Source: Arcobacter sp. CECT 8985
Lineage (GTDB): Bacteria > Campylobacterota > Campylobacteria > Campylobacterales > Arcobacteraceae
Direction: 5' to 3'
Assembly: GCF_004116495.1 (NCBI RefSeq)
Contig: NZ_PDKC01000026.1
Location: 1-41,399 of the forward strand
DNA: 41,399 nucleotides
Below, piece by piece: positions 7,870 to 16,489 of the stretch (positions are counted from its first letter, which is position 1; each line of letters opens with the position of its first letter). The notes beneath the pieces are model-generated. The model did no database searches. It saw only the letters and a list, made by a program, of their open reading frames with translations, and was not told where the DNA came from. A program made the position numbers and the translations under genes.

Positions 7870-7878
7870 TGAGCTTAG
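7843..7878 (-). terminator. intrinsic terminator of the small minus-strand gene
   Basis: Arms CTAAGCTCA (from 7849) and TGAGCTTAG (to 7878) form a hairpin with one bulged base. On the minus strand it is followed by TTTTTC (plus 7843-7848). It therefore ends transcription of the 88-residue gene inside the last codons of the convergent Csd4-type gene, and it contains the stop codons of both genes. Confidence 0.65.
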
Positions 7879-8141
7879 AATTGTAAATCAATAAGTTCTT
7901 TTTTAAATAGTTCTTGGTTCAATTTTTTACAAGCATTTTTATAAAGCTCTTCAATTCTTTCTTTATCATCATTCATAGTCTGTACTAAACTCTCAATTGT
8001 TTCACCAGACTCAATAGCAACGTAAACTTTATACTCTTTTTTTGTAAATTTTCTTTTTAAAACTTCTTGTAACTGCTCTTCTGATTTTAATGTTCCAACA
8101 AGTTTATCAATATTATTTGTAATTGATTGTGTAAAATTCAT
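7875..8141 (-). CDS. small helical protein, possible HTH/sigma-region-4-like fold
   Basis: An 88-residue acidic/basic protein without signal or membrane segment. I do not recognise a named family. The stretch from about residue 32 to 78 (opening TKKEYKVYVAIESGET, with LVQTMNDDKERIEELY and ending KKLNQE) has the spacing of a sigma-70 region 4 or LuxR-type helix-turn-helix: an initial Tx(K/R)E, a glycine turn and a terminal KLN. This is pattern resemblance only. The start has a good ribosome site (AAAGGA) eight bases upstream, and the gene has its own terminator, so it is likely real. It is the last gene of the minus-strand run that includes dnaE and surE. Confidence 0.68.
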   Translation of the reverse strand: MNFTQSITNNIDKLVGTLKSEEQLQEVLKRKFTKKEYKVYVAIESGETIESLVQTMNDDKERIEELYKNACKKLNQELFKKELIDLQF

Positions 8142-8195
8142 TACTTTTAATCCTTTATTTTTATAAGTGGTATTATATATTAATGGTGCTTTATT

Positions 8196-8984
8196 TTAAA
8201 TTTCTATCCATTCTTTTAATTCATTAATATCTTCATATGCTGTCATGTCAAGTTTTATTGGAGAGATTGATACATAGTTTTCTTTTATTGCTTCAAAGTC
8301 ACAATCTTTATTTTTACTTTCTTGCCATCTAAGAGGGTGTAATCCAATCCAATAATATTCTTCTCCTCTTGGATTTATATGTCTTGATGTGTCATTCCCA
8401 TACTCCCTATAGCCAGCTTTTGTAATTTTTATACCTTGGCAATCTATTTTTTTAACAGGAGGAATATTTATATTTAAAAACTTTCTTTTTCCAAGAGGAA
8501 ATTCATCTTTTAATATTTTTTTTGCAATTTTTGCAATAACATCTTTTGCAAGTTCAAAATCCCAACCATTTTTTATATCATTGCATCTATCTTTACACAC
8601 TTGTGATATAGCGATTGCAGGGATTCCATGTAACACTGCTTCCATGGCTGCTGCTGCAGTACCACTATATGTTATATCTTCTCCCATATTTGCACCAATA
8701 TTTATTCCACTTACAACTAAATCAGGCTTATATCCATCTTTGAATAGATTATGAATAGATATAAACATACAATCAGTTGGACTTCCATCATCTATTTTAT
8801 AAAAATCATCTTTTACATTTTCCATTCTTAATGGTTTATCAAGTGTAAGTGAGTGACCACATGCTGATTTATTTCTTGCTGGTGCAACTACAGTTAGTTT
8901 AGCAATAGGAGAGAGTGCTTTTATTAAAGCTTTTATTCCTATTGCATCAAAACCATCGTCATTTGTAATTAATATTTGTTTCAT
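8196..8984 (-). CDS. surE: 5'/3'-nucleotidase SurE
   Basis: A 262-residue metal-dependent phosphatase that dephosphorylates nucleoside monophosphates in the cytoplasm and is linked to survival in stationary phase. The family signature is intact: ILITNDDG at 4-11 with D9-D10 binding the metal, VVAPARNKSACGHSLT with the conserved Asn/Ser, GSPTDC, and SGINIGANMGEDITYSGTAAAAMEA. Length is typical. Its ATG overlaps the dnaE stop codon by one base (TAATG), showing translational coupling to dnaE. Confidence 0.95.
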   Translation of the reverse strand: MKQILITNDDGFDAIGIKALIKALSPIAKLTVVAPARNKSACGHSLTLDKPLRMENVKDDFYKIDDGSPTDCMFISIHNLFKDGYKPDLVVSGINIGANMGEDITYSGTAAAAMEAVLHGIPAIAISQVCKDRCNDIKNGWDFELAKDVIAKIAKKILKDEFPLGKRKFLNINIPPVKKIDCQGIKITKAGYREYGNDTSRHINPRGEEYYWIGLHPLRWQESKNKDCDFEAIKENYVSISPIKLDMTAYEDINELKEWIEI

Positions 8985-11900
8985 TATTCTACTTTATAAA
9001 CCCCATCTATTGTATTTAATAGTGATTCTACATTGTTTGCTACTTTAAAACCTGTATCTAGTTCTATATCACCAAGTTTTGATTTTACTAATATTCTAAA
9101 ATCTCTTTTTCCTTGGTTATTTGCAATAACTTCAAAAAGTTTATACATTATCTCTTCACTATTAGAAAAAGGTACTGCAACAGTTAATGGAGGTTCTATC
9201 TTTTCTACTCTTTTTAATCTTTGTTTATCTTTTTTAGCATCATTTAAATCTTCTATTTTTCTAAGACTCATTCTTGTAAATTGATCATCTTTTGAAATTC
9301 TCACTTTAAAAGCAAGTGGTTCATCTTCATATTTAAAATCACTTCTTAACTCATTTAATTTATCTTCAAACATCATTAATTCAATATTTCCATGTAAATC
9401 CATGATATTTAAAATTGCAAATTTATTACCTTTTTTAGAAATTCTTTCATTTATTGTTTCAACTTTTCCAACAAATAAAACTTCACTTCCATCACTTAAT
9501 TCATCAATTTCAGAACTTAATGTATAACTAATGCCATCTAATTGTTCTCTATATTCATCAAGAGGGTGACCAGATACATAAAATCCTAAAGTATTTTTTT
9601 CAAATTCCAAAATCTCTTTTGAACTGTATTCAGGTAAATGTTCAAGTTCAACTGTTACAGTTGTTAATTCTTCATCATCTCCAAAAAGCGAACCAGTTGC
9701 TAACTTTTTAGCTTGCATTGCTTTTCCAGCACCTTCAACTATTAATTCAATTTGTTCAAGTAGTGCTTTTCTACTATATTCAAAGCAATCAAGTGCTCCT
9801 GCTTTAACAAGTGATTCTATTACTCTTTTATTTACTTTACTAGCATCAATTCTAGAAATAAAGTCACTTAAGTCTTTAAATTCACCACCTTCTTTTCTTA
9901 CTCTTAAAATTGATTTGATAGCCACATCTCCTGCACCTTTGATGGCACCCATACCAAACATAACTACTTCTTTTCCATCAATATTTTTAGCTGAGAATAC
10001 TAAGTCTGATTTATTAATATCTGGTGGGAATAGATCAAATCCTAATCTTTTTACTTCATCTACATATTTTACAACTTTATCTGTATTGTCTTTTTCTAAC
10101 GTAAGAAGTGCAGCCATAAACTCAGAAGGGTAATAACACTTTAAATATGAAGTATAAAAAGTTACCATTGCATAAGCAGCTGAGTGTGATTTATTAAATC
10201 CATAACCGGCAAATTTAACAATTAAGTCAAATAGTTCTTCACAATGTTCTTTAACAAATCCTTTTTTTACTCCACCTTGGGCAAATTCACCTTTTAGTCT
10301 ATCCATCTCTTCTTTAATTTTTTTACCCATTGCCCGTCTAACAAGATCCGCACCACCAAGTGAGAATCCACCAACACTTTGAACAATTTGCATAACTTGT
10401 TCTTGATAAACAATTACTCCATATGTTGTTTCAAGAATCGGTCTTAATGGAGCATCAAATTCATCATAAAAATAGCTAATTTCAGCTCGTCCATGTTTTC
10501 TATCAATAAAATCATCAAGCATTCCTGATTCCATTGGACCTGGTCTATAAAGAGCAAGTACGGCAATAAGGTCTTCAAAACTTGAAGGTGCAAGTCTTTT
10601 ACATAAATCTTGCATTCCATCTGATTCAATTTGAAATAATCCAATTGTATTTCCAGTTTGGATTAAGTCATAAACACCTTTATCATTTTCATCAACATGA
10701 ATAAAATCTATTTTTTTTCCGTGTCTTTTTTCTACAAGTTTATTTGCTTCGTCAATTACTGTTAATGTTTTAAGACCTAAAAAGTCAAATTTAATTAAGT
10801 CAACATCTTCTACAAATTTACCATTATATTGTGTGGCAAGTGTTTCCATCCCTGAAGGTTTGAATAATGGAGTCTTTTTCCATAAGGGTTCATTAGAAAT
10901 AACAACACCAGCTGCATGAGTACCTGCATTTCTATTTAATCCTTCTAATGCAATTGCAAATTCCCATACTCTTTTTGCTTGTGGGTCTGATTCGCAAAGC
11001 TCTTTTATTTTTGGTTCTTTTTCCCATGAGTCAGTTAAATTAATTCCAAGTTCATCTGGAATAAGTTTGGCCATGGCATCTGCTTTTGAATATGGCATAT
11101 CAAGAACTCTAGCAACATCCCTAATAACACCTTTTGCAAGTAATTTACCAAATGTAATAATTTGTGCAACATTGGCTCGACCATATTGTTTAATAACATA
11201 GTCAATAATTTCACCCCTTCTACTTTGACAGAAATCCATATCAATATCGGGCATTGATACCCTTTCTGGATTTAGGAATCTCTCAAAAAGTAATCCATAA
11301 GGCATTGGGTCAAGATCTGTAATAAATAGACAATATGCAACTAAGCTTCCTGCTGCTGAACCTCTTCCTGGTCCTACTGGAATCTGCATTTTTTTAGCAA
11401 CAATAACAAAGTCCCATACAATTAGCATATAACCTGGAAACTTCATTCCATTAATAATATCTATTTCTGTTTGTAATCTTTGTCTATATTCTTCATGTTT
11501 TTCTTTTGGAACAATTTCCAGCCTTTTTTCAAGTCCTTCCCAACACTTAGTTTCAAACAGTTTAATGTCATTTAGAAGTGAGTACTCCTCTTCAGGTTCA
11601 GGGATTTCAATGTTCATCTCTGTTAATTTTTGTCTTGTAAATTTAAAGTTTGGTGGAGTAGGGTTACCAAGTTTGATCTCTAAATTACATTTTTCTACAA
11701 TTTCTTGAGTATTTTCTATTGCTTCTGGAATATCTGCATATAGTTTTGCAATTTGTTCAGGAGATTTAAGATAAAACTCATGAACTGAGTGTCTTAATCT
11801 ATTTGGATCATCAAAAAGTTTATTCATTGCAATACACATAAATGCTTCATGTGGTTGAGCATCTTTTTTTTCTAAATAGTGTGTATCATTTGTAACTACA

Positions 11901-12532
11901 ACTTTTATTCCTGTCTCTTTTGAAATTCTAAGAATTTGGTCATCTATGAATAACTGGTCACCAATTCCATGTCTCATTATTTCCAAATAGAAATCATCTC
12001 CAAAAATTTCTTTATATTCTAAGGCTATTTCTTTTGCTTTTTCATAACCTTTTGCACCATTTCTTACATTTCTTTCATTTTTAGTATTTAAATGCCAGTT
12101 TACTTCTCCTTGTAGACAAGCTGCACTACAAACTAATCCTTCAGAATTTTCTCTTAGAAGTTTTTTATTTATTCTTGGATAGTAATAAAACCCATGCATA
12201 TAAGCTTGAGAGCTTAAGAACATTAGATTTTTATATCCTGTATCATTTTTTGCATATAAACATAAGTGATATCTTTGTTTTGTTGTTTTATCCTCAAGTT
12301 CTTCACTATTATGAATATATGCTTCCATCCCAATAATTGGTTTTATTCCTTCTGCTCTCATTGCATTATAAAAAGCAATAGCGCCAAACATATTTCCATG
12401 ATCTGTCATAGCAACGCTATCCATACCAAGGGCTTTGATTTTTTTTGCTAATGGTTTGATTTTATTGGCACCATCAAGTAGTGAATATTCTGTATGTAAA
12501 TGTAAATGTGTAAATTTTGGAGTATCTGACAT
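8984..12532 (-). CDS. dnaE: DNA polymerase III alpha subunit
   Basis: This is the 1182-residue replicative polymerase. The N-terminal PHP domain starts FTHLHLHTEYSLLDGA and contains TDHGNMFG. The polymerase core has GPGRGSAAGSLVAY, the catalytic PDIDMDF (D429, D431, equivalent to E. coli D401/D403) and the third carboxylate D583 in FDFLGLKTL. Helix-hairpin-helix and OB-fold regions follow (for example the VLFVGKVETINERISKKG stretch). The length is slightly above E. coli DnaE (1160). It lies 23 bases after the patatin gene and is coupled to surE. No truncation or frameshift is visible. Confidence 0.97.
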   Translation of the reverse strand: MSDTPKFTHLHLHTEYSLLDGANKIKPLAKKIKALGMDSVAMTDHGNMFGAIAFYNAMRAEGIKPIIGMEAYIHNSEELEDKTTKQRYHLCLYAKNDTGYKNLMFLSSQAYMHGFYYYPRINKKLLRENSEGLVCSAACLQGEVNWHLNTKNERNVRNGAKGYEKAKEIALEYKEIFGDDFYLEIMRHGIGDQLFIDDQILRISKETGIKVVVTNDTHYLEKKDAQPHEAFMCIAMNKLFDDPNRLRHSVHEFYLKSPEQIAKLYADIPEAIENTQEIVEKCNLEIKLGNPTPPNFKFTRQKLTEMNIEIPEPEEEYSLLNDIKLFETKCWEGLEKRLEIVPKEKHEEYRQRLQTEIDIINGMKFPGYMLIVWDFVIVAKKMQIPVGPGRGSAAGSLVAYCLFITDLDPMPYGLLFERFLNPERVSMPDIDMDFCQSRRGEIIDYVIKQYGRANVAQIITFGKLLAKGVIRDVARVLDMPYSKADAMAKLIPDELGINLTDSWEKEPKIKELCESDPQAKRVWEFAIALEGLNRNAGTHAAGVVISNEPLWKKTPLFKPSGMETLATQYNGKFVEDVDLIKFDFLGLKTLTVIDEANKLVEKRHGKKIDFIHVDENDKGVYDLIQTGNTIGLFQIESDGMQDLCKRLAPSSFEDLIAVLALYRPGPMESGMLDDFIDRKHGRAEISYFYDEFDAPLRPILETTYGVIVYQEQVMQIVQSVGGFSLGGADLVRRAMGKKIKEEMDRLKGEFAQGGVKKGFVKEHCEELFDLIVKFAGYGFNKSHSAAYAMVTFYTSYLKCYYPSEFMAALLTLEKDNTDKVVKYVDEVKRLGFDLFPPDINKSDLVFSAKNIDGKEVVMFGMGAIKGAGDVAIKSILRVRKEGGEFKDLSDFISRIDASKVNKRVIESLVKAGALDCFEYSRKALLEQIELIVEGAGKAMQAKKLATGSLFGDDEELTTVTVELEHLPEYSSKEILEFEKNTLGFYVSGHPLDEYREQLDGISYTLSSEIDELSDGSEVLFVGKVETINERISKKGNKFAILNIMDLHGNIELMMFEDKLNELRSDFKYEDEPLAFKVRISKDDQFTRMSLRKIEDLNDAKKDKQRLKRVEKIEPPLTVAVPFSNSEEIMYKLFEVIANNQGKRDFRILVKSKLGDIELDTGFKVANNVESLLNTIDGVYKVE

Positions 12533-12555
12533 GTTAAAATCTCTATTTATTAGTT

Positions 12556-13329
12556 TTATTTCATTATATCTAAAAAATGATTTTGAGCCTCTTTAAAACC
12601 AAGATTAAAACAATCTTCAAGCTGTTTAAAAGTAAATAGAGAAAAACTCCTAATATGGGCACTTGTGAGGTAATGGTTTGAGAATTTTATTGAGTAAGAA
12701 TGGTTTTCATATAGTGTTTTTAAAAAATTTCTTTTAAAAATTTTAATTGGATTAAATTTTTTAGATATTGTAAATTCTCTTTTTGGAAGTAGATCAATTG
12801 TTATTATTTCATAATCTTTATTTTCAAGCGGTTTTATAGGTATATTGTCAAAAAAACCTCCATCTATTAGGCTCATATTTTCATATTTTATGGGTCTAAA
12901 AAGAGGTATTAATGCACTTGAAGCAAGACATAAAGGTAAAATATCACCTTTTTCAAAGTAGTGAAGCTTTTTTTCTCTTAAGTCATATGAGCAGATATAA
13001 ACAGGCTTTTTTAATTCTTCTAATCTTTTAATAGGTAATAATTTTTCAACAATTTTACTTGTTTGTTCAATTCTAAATAAACCATTTCTAAAGTAATTAA
13101 ATTTGAATATTTTTTTTAAATCTTTTGATGTGAAAATTTCAAGTTGTTCTTTTGCTCTAACTCCACTTGCGTGTGAAGAGGCAATTATACTTCCAATAGA
13201 TGAACCACTATATGCATTTATATTTATATTGTGCTGTTCACAAAAGTGTAATACTCCAAGATGAAAAGCTCCCCTTGCTGCACCTCCACCTAGTGCTAAT
13301 GCAAAGTTATCTTTTGAAATTTTATTCAT
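12556..13329 (-). CDS. patatin-like phospholipase
   Basis: A protein of about 257 residues with the full patatin catalytic set: the oxyanion glycine motif GGGAARG at 14-20, nucleophile S44 in GSSIG at 42-46 and the Asp of the dyad in IDGGFFDN. Relatives (RssA/YchK group) are lipid acyl hydrolases of the cytoplasm or inner membrane face, but the substrate is unknown. The chosen ATG at 13329 overlaps the upstream stop in an ATGA; a TTG five codons earlier would also be in frame but lies inside the upstream gene. It sits between an LpxH-like phosphatase and dnaE. Confidence 0.88.
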   Translation of the reverse strand: MNKISKDNFALALGGGAARGAFHLGVLHFCEQHNININAYSGSSIGSIIASSHASGVRAKEQLEIFTSKDLKKIFKFNYFRNGLFRIEQTSKIVEKLLPIKRLEELKKPVYICSYDLREKKLHYFEKGDILPLCLASSALIPLFRPIKYENMSLIDGGFFDNIPIKPLENKDYEIITIDLLPKREFTISKKFNPIKIFKRNFLKTLYENHSYSIKFSNHYLTSAHIRSFSLFTFKQLEDCFNLGFKEAQNHFLDIMK

Positions 13330-14066
13330 TCTTTTTCTAACCAATCAATTATTATAAATTTACCTTCATATGTTTCTGCAATTGCAGTGCAATTTTCAAC
13401 CCAATCCCCACAATTTAAATATTCAATACCATCTATTTTTCTCATTTCAGCTTTATGAATATGTCCACAAATAATACCATTGTAACCTCTATTTTTTGCA
13501 TGAGTTGATAGAACTTTTTCATAGTCATTAATAAAAGAAACCGATGATTTAACACTATCTTTGACATATTTTGAAAGTGACCAATATTTTTTGATACCAA
13601 CTCTTTTTCTAATAAAATTTAGAAATGAATTAATATATAATAATAAATCATAACCATAATCACCTAAAATTGCAAGCCATTTTTTGGTCATAGTAATTGA
13701 ATCAAAAAAATCACCATGGGTTATATAATATTTTTTGCCATTTATAGCATTATAATCAAGTTCATTTGTTATTGTTAATGAATTACCTAAAATTAGAGGT
13801 ACAAATGGTCTTAAAAATTCATCATGATTCCCTGTTATAAAAGTTACGTTACATCCTTTTCTTGCTTTTTTTAGAATCTTTTGAATAACATCTGAGTGTG
13901 TTTGGGGCCAAATAAGTTTTCTTTTTATTGCCCAGCCATCAATTATGTCGCCTACTAAGATGAGGTTTTCACTTTGATTTTCTTTTAAAAATTCTAATAA
14001 AGCTTTCGCTTTTGAAAAGCGAGTTCCTAAGTGAATATCTGAGATAAATATGCTTTTGTATTTCAT
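13326..14066 (-). CDS. LpxH-like metallophosphoesterase (UDP-2,3-diacylglucosamine diphosphatase type)
   Basis: A 246-residue calcineurin-like phosphoesterase with all metal motifs: SDIHLG (D10, H12), GDIIDGW, GNHDE, THGD and GHIHKAE. The overall pattern is that of the LpxH/LpxH2 group, which cuts UDP-2,3-diacylglucosamine to lipid X in lipid A synthesis. LpxA and LpxB are encoded later in this window, so an LpxH activity is needed somewhere in the genome. Because several similar phosphatases exist, the exact substrate is inferred. First gene of the run reaching surE; its stop overlaps the patatin start. Confidence 0.78.
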   Translation of the reverse strand: MKYKSIFISDIHLGTRFSKAKALLEFLKENQSENLILVGDIIDGWAIKRKLIWPQTHSDVIQKILKKARKGCNVTFITGNHDEFLRPFVPLILGNSLTITNELDYNAINGKKYYITHGDFFDSITMTKKWLAILGDYGYDLLLYINSFLNFIRKRVGIKKYWSLSKYVKDSVKSSVSFINDYEKVLSTHAKNRGYNGIICGHIHKAEMRKIDGIEYLNCGDWVENCTAIAETYEGKFIIIDWLEKE

Positions 14067-14112
14067 GCATAGATTATAAGTTAGAATGATTACAGAGTAA
14101 TTACAAGATAAA

Positions 14113-14159
14113 CAATTAATACAAATCTTTTAAAGATTTGTATTAATTGAAGTTTTTTT
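14113..14159. terminator. long perfect hairpin between the second DASS gene and the LpxH-like gene
   Basis: Arms of 18 bp, 14113-14130 (starting CAATTAATACAAATC) and 14132-14149, are perfect complements with a one-base centre. Seven T follow on the plus strand (14153-14159), although both neighbouring genes lie on the minus strand. For the minus-strand DASS gene the hairpin is just downstream of the stop but is followed only by TTTATC. It probably ends that gene and may also block opposing transcription. Confidence 0.6.
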
Positions 14160-15594
14160 AATAAAGTCCTATTATTTTCCACCACGCTAAACCAGCAATT
14201 AAGAATATTACTTGATTTAATAGGTTAATGGCAAAACCAGCACTCCACCACTCTTTAGTCGTTACAAATCCAGAACCAAATAAAATAGGCCCTCTTGCAT
14301 GAGTATATTGTGTTAATGAACAATATAAACTACTTGTAAAACCAAGTAATAATGCTAATGGGTAAGCAGGAATTCCAAGTTTAATACCTACACCTAAAAA
14401 TACCGAATAAAGTGCGGCAACTTGTGCAGTTCCACTTGCAAAAAAGTAGTGTGTATATGTATAAATCATAGTTAAAACACCTAAAATTATAATCCAATTT
14501 ACTGAAGCCATGAATTTTAGTTCTTCACCGATTGTATTACCAAACCATTGTGTGAAACCTAATTTATTTAAAAAAGTTGCCATCATAAGAAGAGCTGAGA
14601 ACCAAACTAATGTATCCCAAGCTGCTTTTTCACCTTTAATATCATCCCAAGTTAAAACACCTGTAATAATTAAAGAAGAAAGACCTATTAATGCTGTAGT
14701 TGTTGAGTGAATACCTAATTGTTTACCGAAAATCCAAAGTATTAATACACCAATAAAAGTAAGTGCCATAACTTTTTCATCTCTTGAAACTGGCCCTAAT
14801 TTTTCTAATTCTGCTTGGGCAAACTCTTTTGCTTCCGGAGTATGCTTTATTTCTGGCTTTATAATAAAATATAAAGCTATAGGTACAAGAATTAATGAAA
14901 TAATTGCTGGTCCTACTGCTGCTACAAACCATCCAATCCATGAAAGTTTTACCCCAAACCCTTCTGCTAGTTTAACAATAAGTGGATTTGCAGCATATGC
15001 TGTAATAAACATTGCAGCAGTTATATCATTAATATTCCCAATTGAAGTAATTAGGTATGTTCCCATTTTTTTTCTACTAGGATCATTTGGTAAAGATTTA
15101 AAACTTTGAGATAATGCATTTGCAATAGGATATATTACTCCTCCACATCTTGCTGTATTACTAGGTGTTGCAGGTGCTAAAATTAAATCTGCAATTGACA
15201 ATCCATATACTAAACCTAAAGTTTTTTTACCAAAGAACTTAACCATAATTAGTGCAATTCTTTTCCCAAAACCAGTTTTAATAAAACCTTTTGCAATAAA
15301 AAATGCAACAACAATTAACCAAATTAAGTAACTATCAAAACCACTTAATGCATCCATAATTGCCTGTTTTGAAGTTTGTGCACCAGCTGCTGCTGTTAAT
15401 GCAAATACTGTTACCCCTAATAACCCTACAGCACCAATTGGCATAACATTTAGAACAATCCCCACAATTGTACATAAAAACACGATTAATGTGTGCCAAG
15501 AATTTGCATCTATACTTTGAGGTGGAAAAAACCACGCAATCAAACCAACGAAAAATATTCCACACAGTGGAATAATTTTAATTTGTTTATTCAT
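14158..15594 (-). CDS. DASS-family anion permease, CitT/dicarboxylate-exchanger type
   Basis: A 478-residue polytopic membrane protein. It belongs to the same superfamily as the transporter at 292-1725 but to a different branch. The first signature is APATPSNTARCGGVIYP; the second is FASGTAQVAALYS, where SGT replaces SNT. SLTQYTHARGPILFGSGF near the C-terminus is characteristic of the CitT/TtdT/2-oxoglutarate-malate translocator group, which exchanges di- and tricarboxylates. The ATG has an ideal AAGGAG site upstream. The gene stands alone. Exchange of succinate, fumarate or a related acid is likely, but the substrate is unproven. Confidence 0.87.
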   Translation of the reverse strand: MNKQIKIIPLCGIFFVGLIAWFFPPQSIDANSWHTLIVFLCTIVGIVLNVMPIGAVGLLGVTVFALTAAAGAQTSKQAIMDALSGFDSYLIWLIVVAFFIAKGFIKTGFGKRIALIMVKFFGKKTLGLVYGLSIADLILAPATPSNTARCGGVIYPIANALSQSFKSLPNDPSRKKMGTYLITSIGNINDITAAMFITAYAANPLIVKLAEGFGVKLSWIGWFVAAVGPAIISLILVPIALYFIIKPEIKHTPEAKEFAQAELEKLGPVSRDEKVMALTFIGVLILWIFGKQLGIHSTTTALIGLSSLIITGVLTWDDIKGEKAAWDTLVWFSALLMMATFLNKLGFTQWFGNTIGEELKFMASVNWIIILGVLTMIYTYTHYFFASGTAQVAALYSVFLGVGIKLGIPAYPLALLLGFTSSLYCSLTQYTHARGPILFGSGFVTTKEWWSAGFAINLLNQVIFLIAGLAWWKIIGLY

Positions 15595-15730
15595 TTATAC
15601 TCCTTTTTAATTGAACGTATATTACTTTTTTTATACTTAAACAGGAATATAATTTATAAAAAATGACATAAAAAAAACAATTGTAATTAAATTGTAATAT
15701 TTCTTTAAGTTTTGTATATTATATGTAGAT

Positions 15731-15755
15731 GTTGAGCTAAGTATTATAGCTCAAC
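15731..15755 (-). terminator. weak hairpin downstream of the DJ-1/YajL gene
   Basis: GTTGAGCT (15731-15738) and AGCTCAAC (15748-15755) form a perfect 8-bp stem about 13 bases past the stop codon of the gene at 15768. No T run follows on the minus strand, so this is at best a weak terminator or an RNA 3' end structure. Confidence 0.35.
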
Positions 15756-15767
15756 TTATAATTTATA

Positions 15768-16313
15768 CTATTTCTGTAGTAAACCGTTTTTAACTTCAGT
15801 ATACTTTTCTTCATTTAGTAAAATTTTAACAATTTCTAATGCAAAGTTCATAGCTGTTGCTGGGCCTCTTGAAGTAATAACTTTATCATCAATAACAATA
15901 TCATCTTCATTATGGTAACCATCTTGTCTTATTTTTTCTTCGAAACTAGGATAACAAGTAAAATTTTTATTTAGAACATTTGCTTTGTGTAATGCAAATG
16001 GTGCTGCACAAATTGCACCAATATGTTTATTTTGCTCTTTCATCTGTTTTAAAAGATTTTGAACATTTGCATTTTCTGCTAATGTGAAAGCATTTGGTAA
16101 GCCACCTGGAAGAATAATCATATCAAATTCTTCTGCATTAATTTTTTCTATTTTACAATCAGCAGTTACTTTAATATCATGAGCTCCAATTGTTTGAATA
16201 TCTTCAACTGCTGCTATTGTTACATTTATATCTGCACGTCTTAATACATCAATGATAGATATAGCTTCAATCTCTTCAAAACCATTTGAAATAGGTACTA
16301 TTACTTTAGACAT
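15768..16313 (-). CDS. DJ-1/YajL-family protein
   Basis: A 181-residue cytoplasmic protein of the DJ-1/PfpI superfamily. The reactive cysteine is C102 in GAICAAP, and the acidic partner is E16 in NGFEEIEA; both match YajL/DJ-1 (E18/C106 in human DJ-1). Members protect against oxidative or dicarbonyl stress, and the activity of any single one is debated. A frame opens 18 codons earlier at 16367, but the ATG at 16313 has AAAGGAG seven bases upstream and matches the family N-terminus, so it is preferred. The gene is alone; the 176-base gap to the next gene holds only AT-rich promoter DNA. Confidence 0.88.
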   Translation of the reverse strand: MSKVIVPISNGFEEIEAISIIDVLRRADINVTIAAVEDIQTIGAHDIKVTADCKIEKINAEEFDMIILPGGLPNAFTLAENANVQNLLKQMKEQNKHIGAICAAPFALHKANVLNKNFTCYPSFEEKIRQDGYHNEDDIVIDDKVITSRGPATAMNFALEIVKILLNEEKYTEVKNGLLQK

Positions 16314-16489
16314 TTTAACTCCTTTTTTATTAAATATTATTTTAAATATTACAATTGTTAGGCTCAATATAAGATAAATAATATAAAAATATTAAGAAAG
16401 TACTATTTTAAGGGATTTAAAGCTTTACTTTTCAAGAGTTTATAAGCTTGTTTTAAATAAAATTTAAATAATTATACAAAGGGGAATAC

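Noticed and set aside
16314-16367. Upstream 18-codon extension of the DJ-1/YajL gene
   Set aside because: The ATG at 16313 has a full AAAGGAG site and matches the family start; the extension is hydrophobic but covers that ribosome site.
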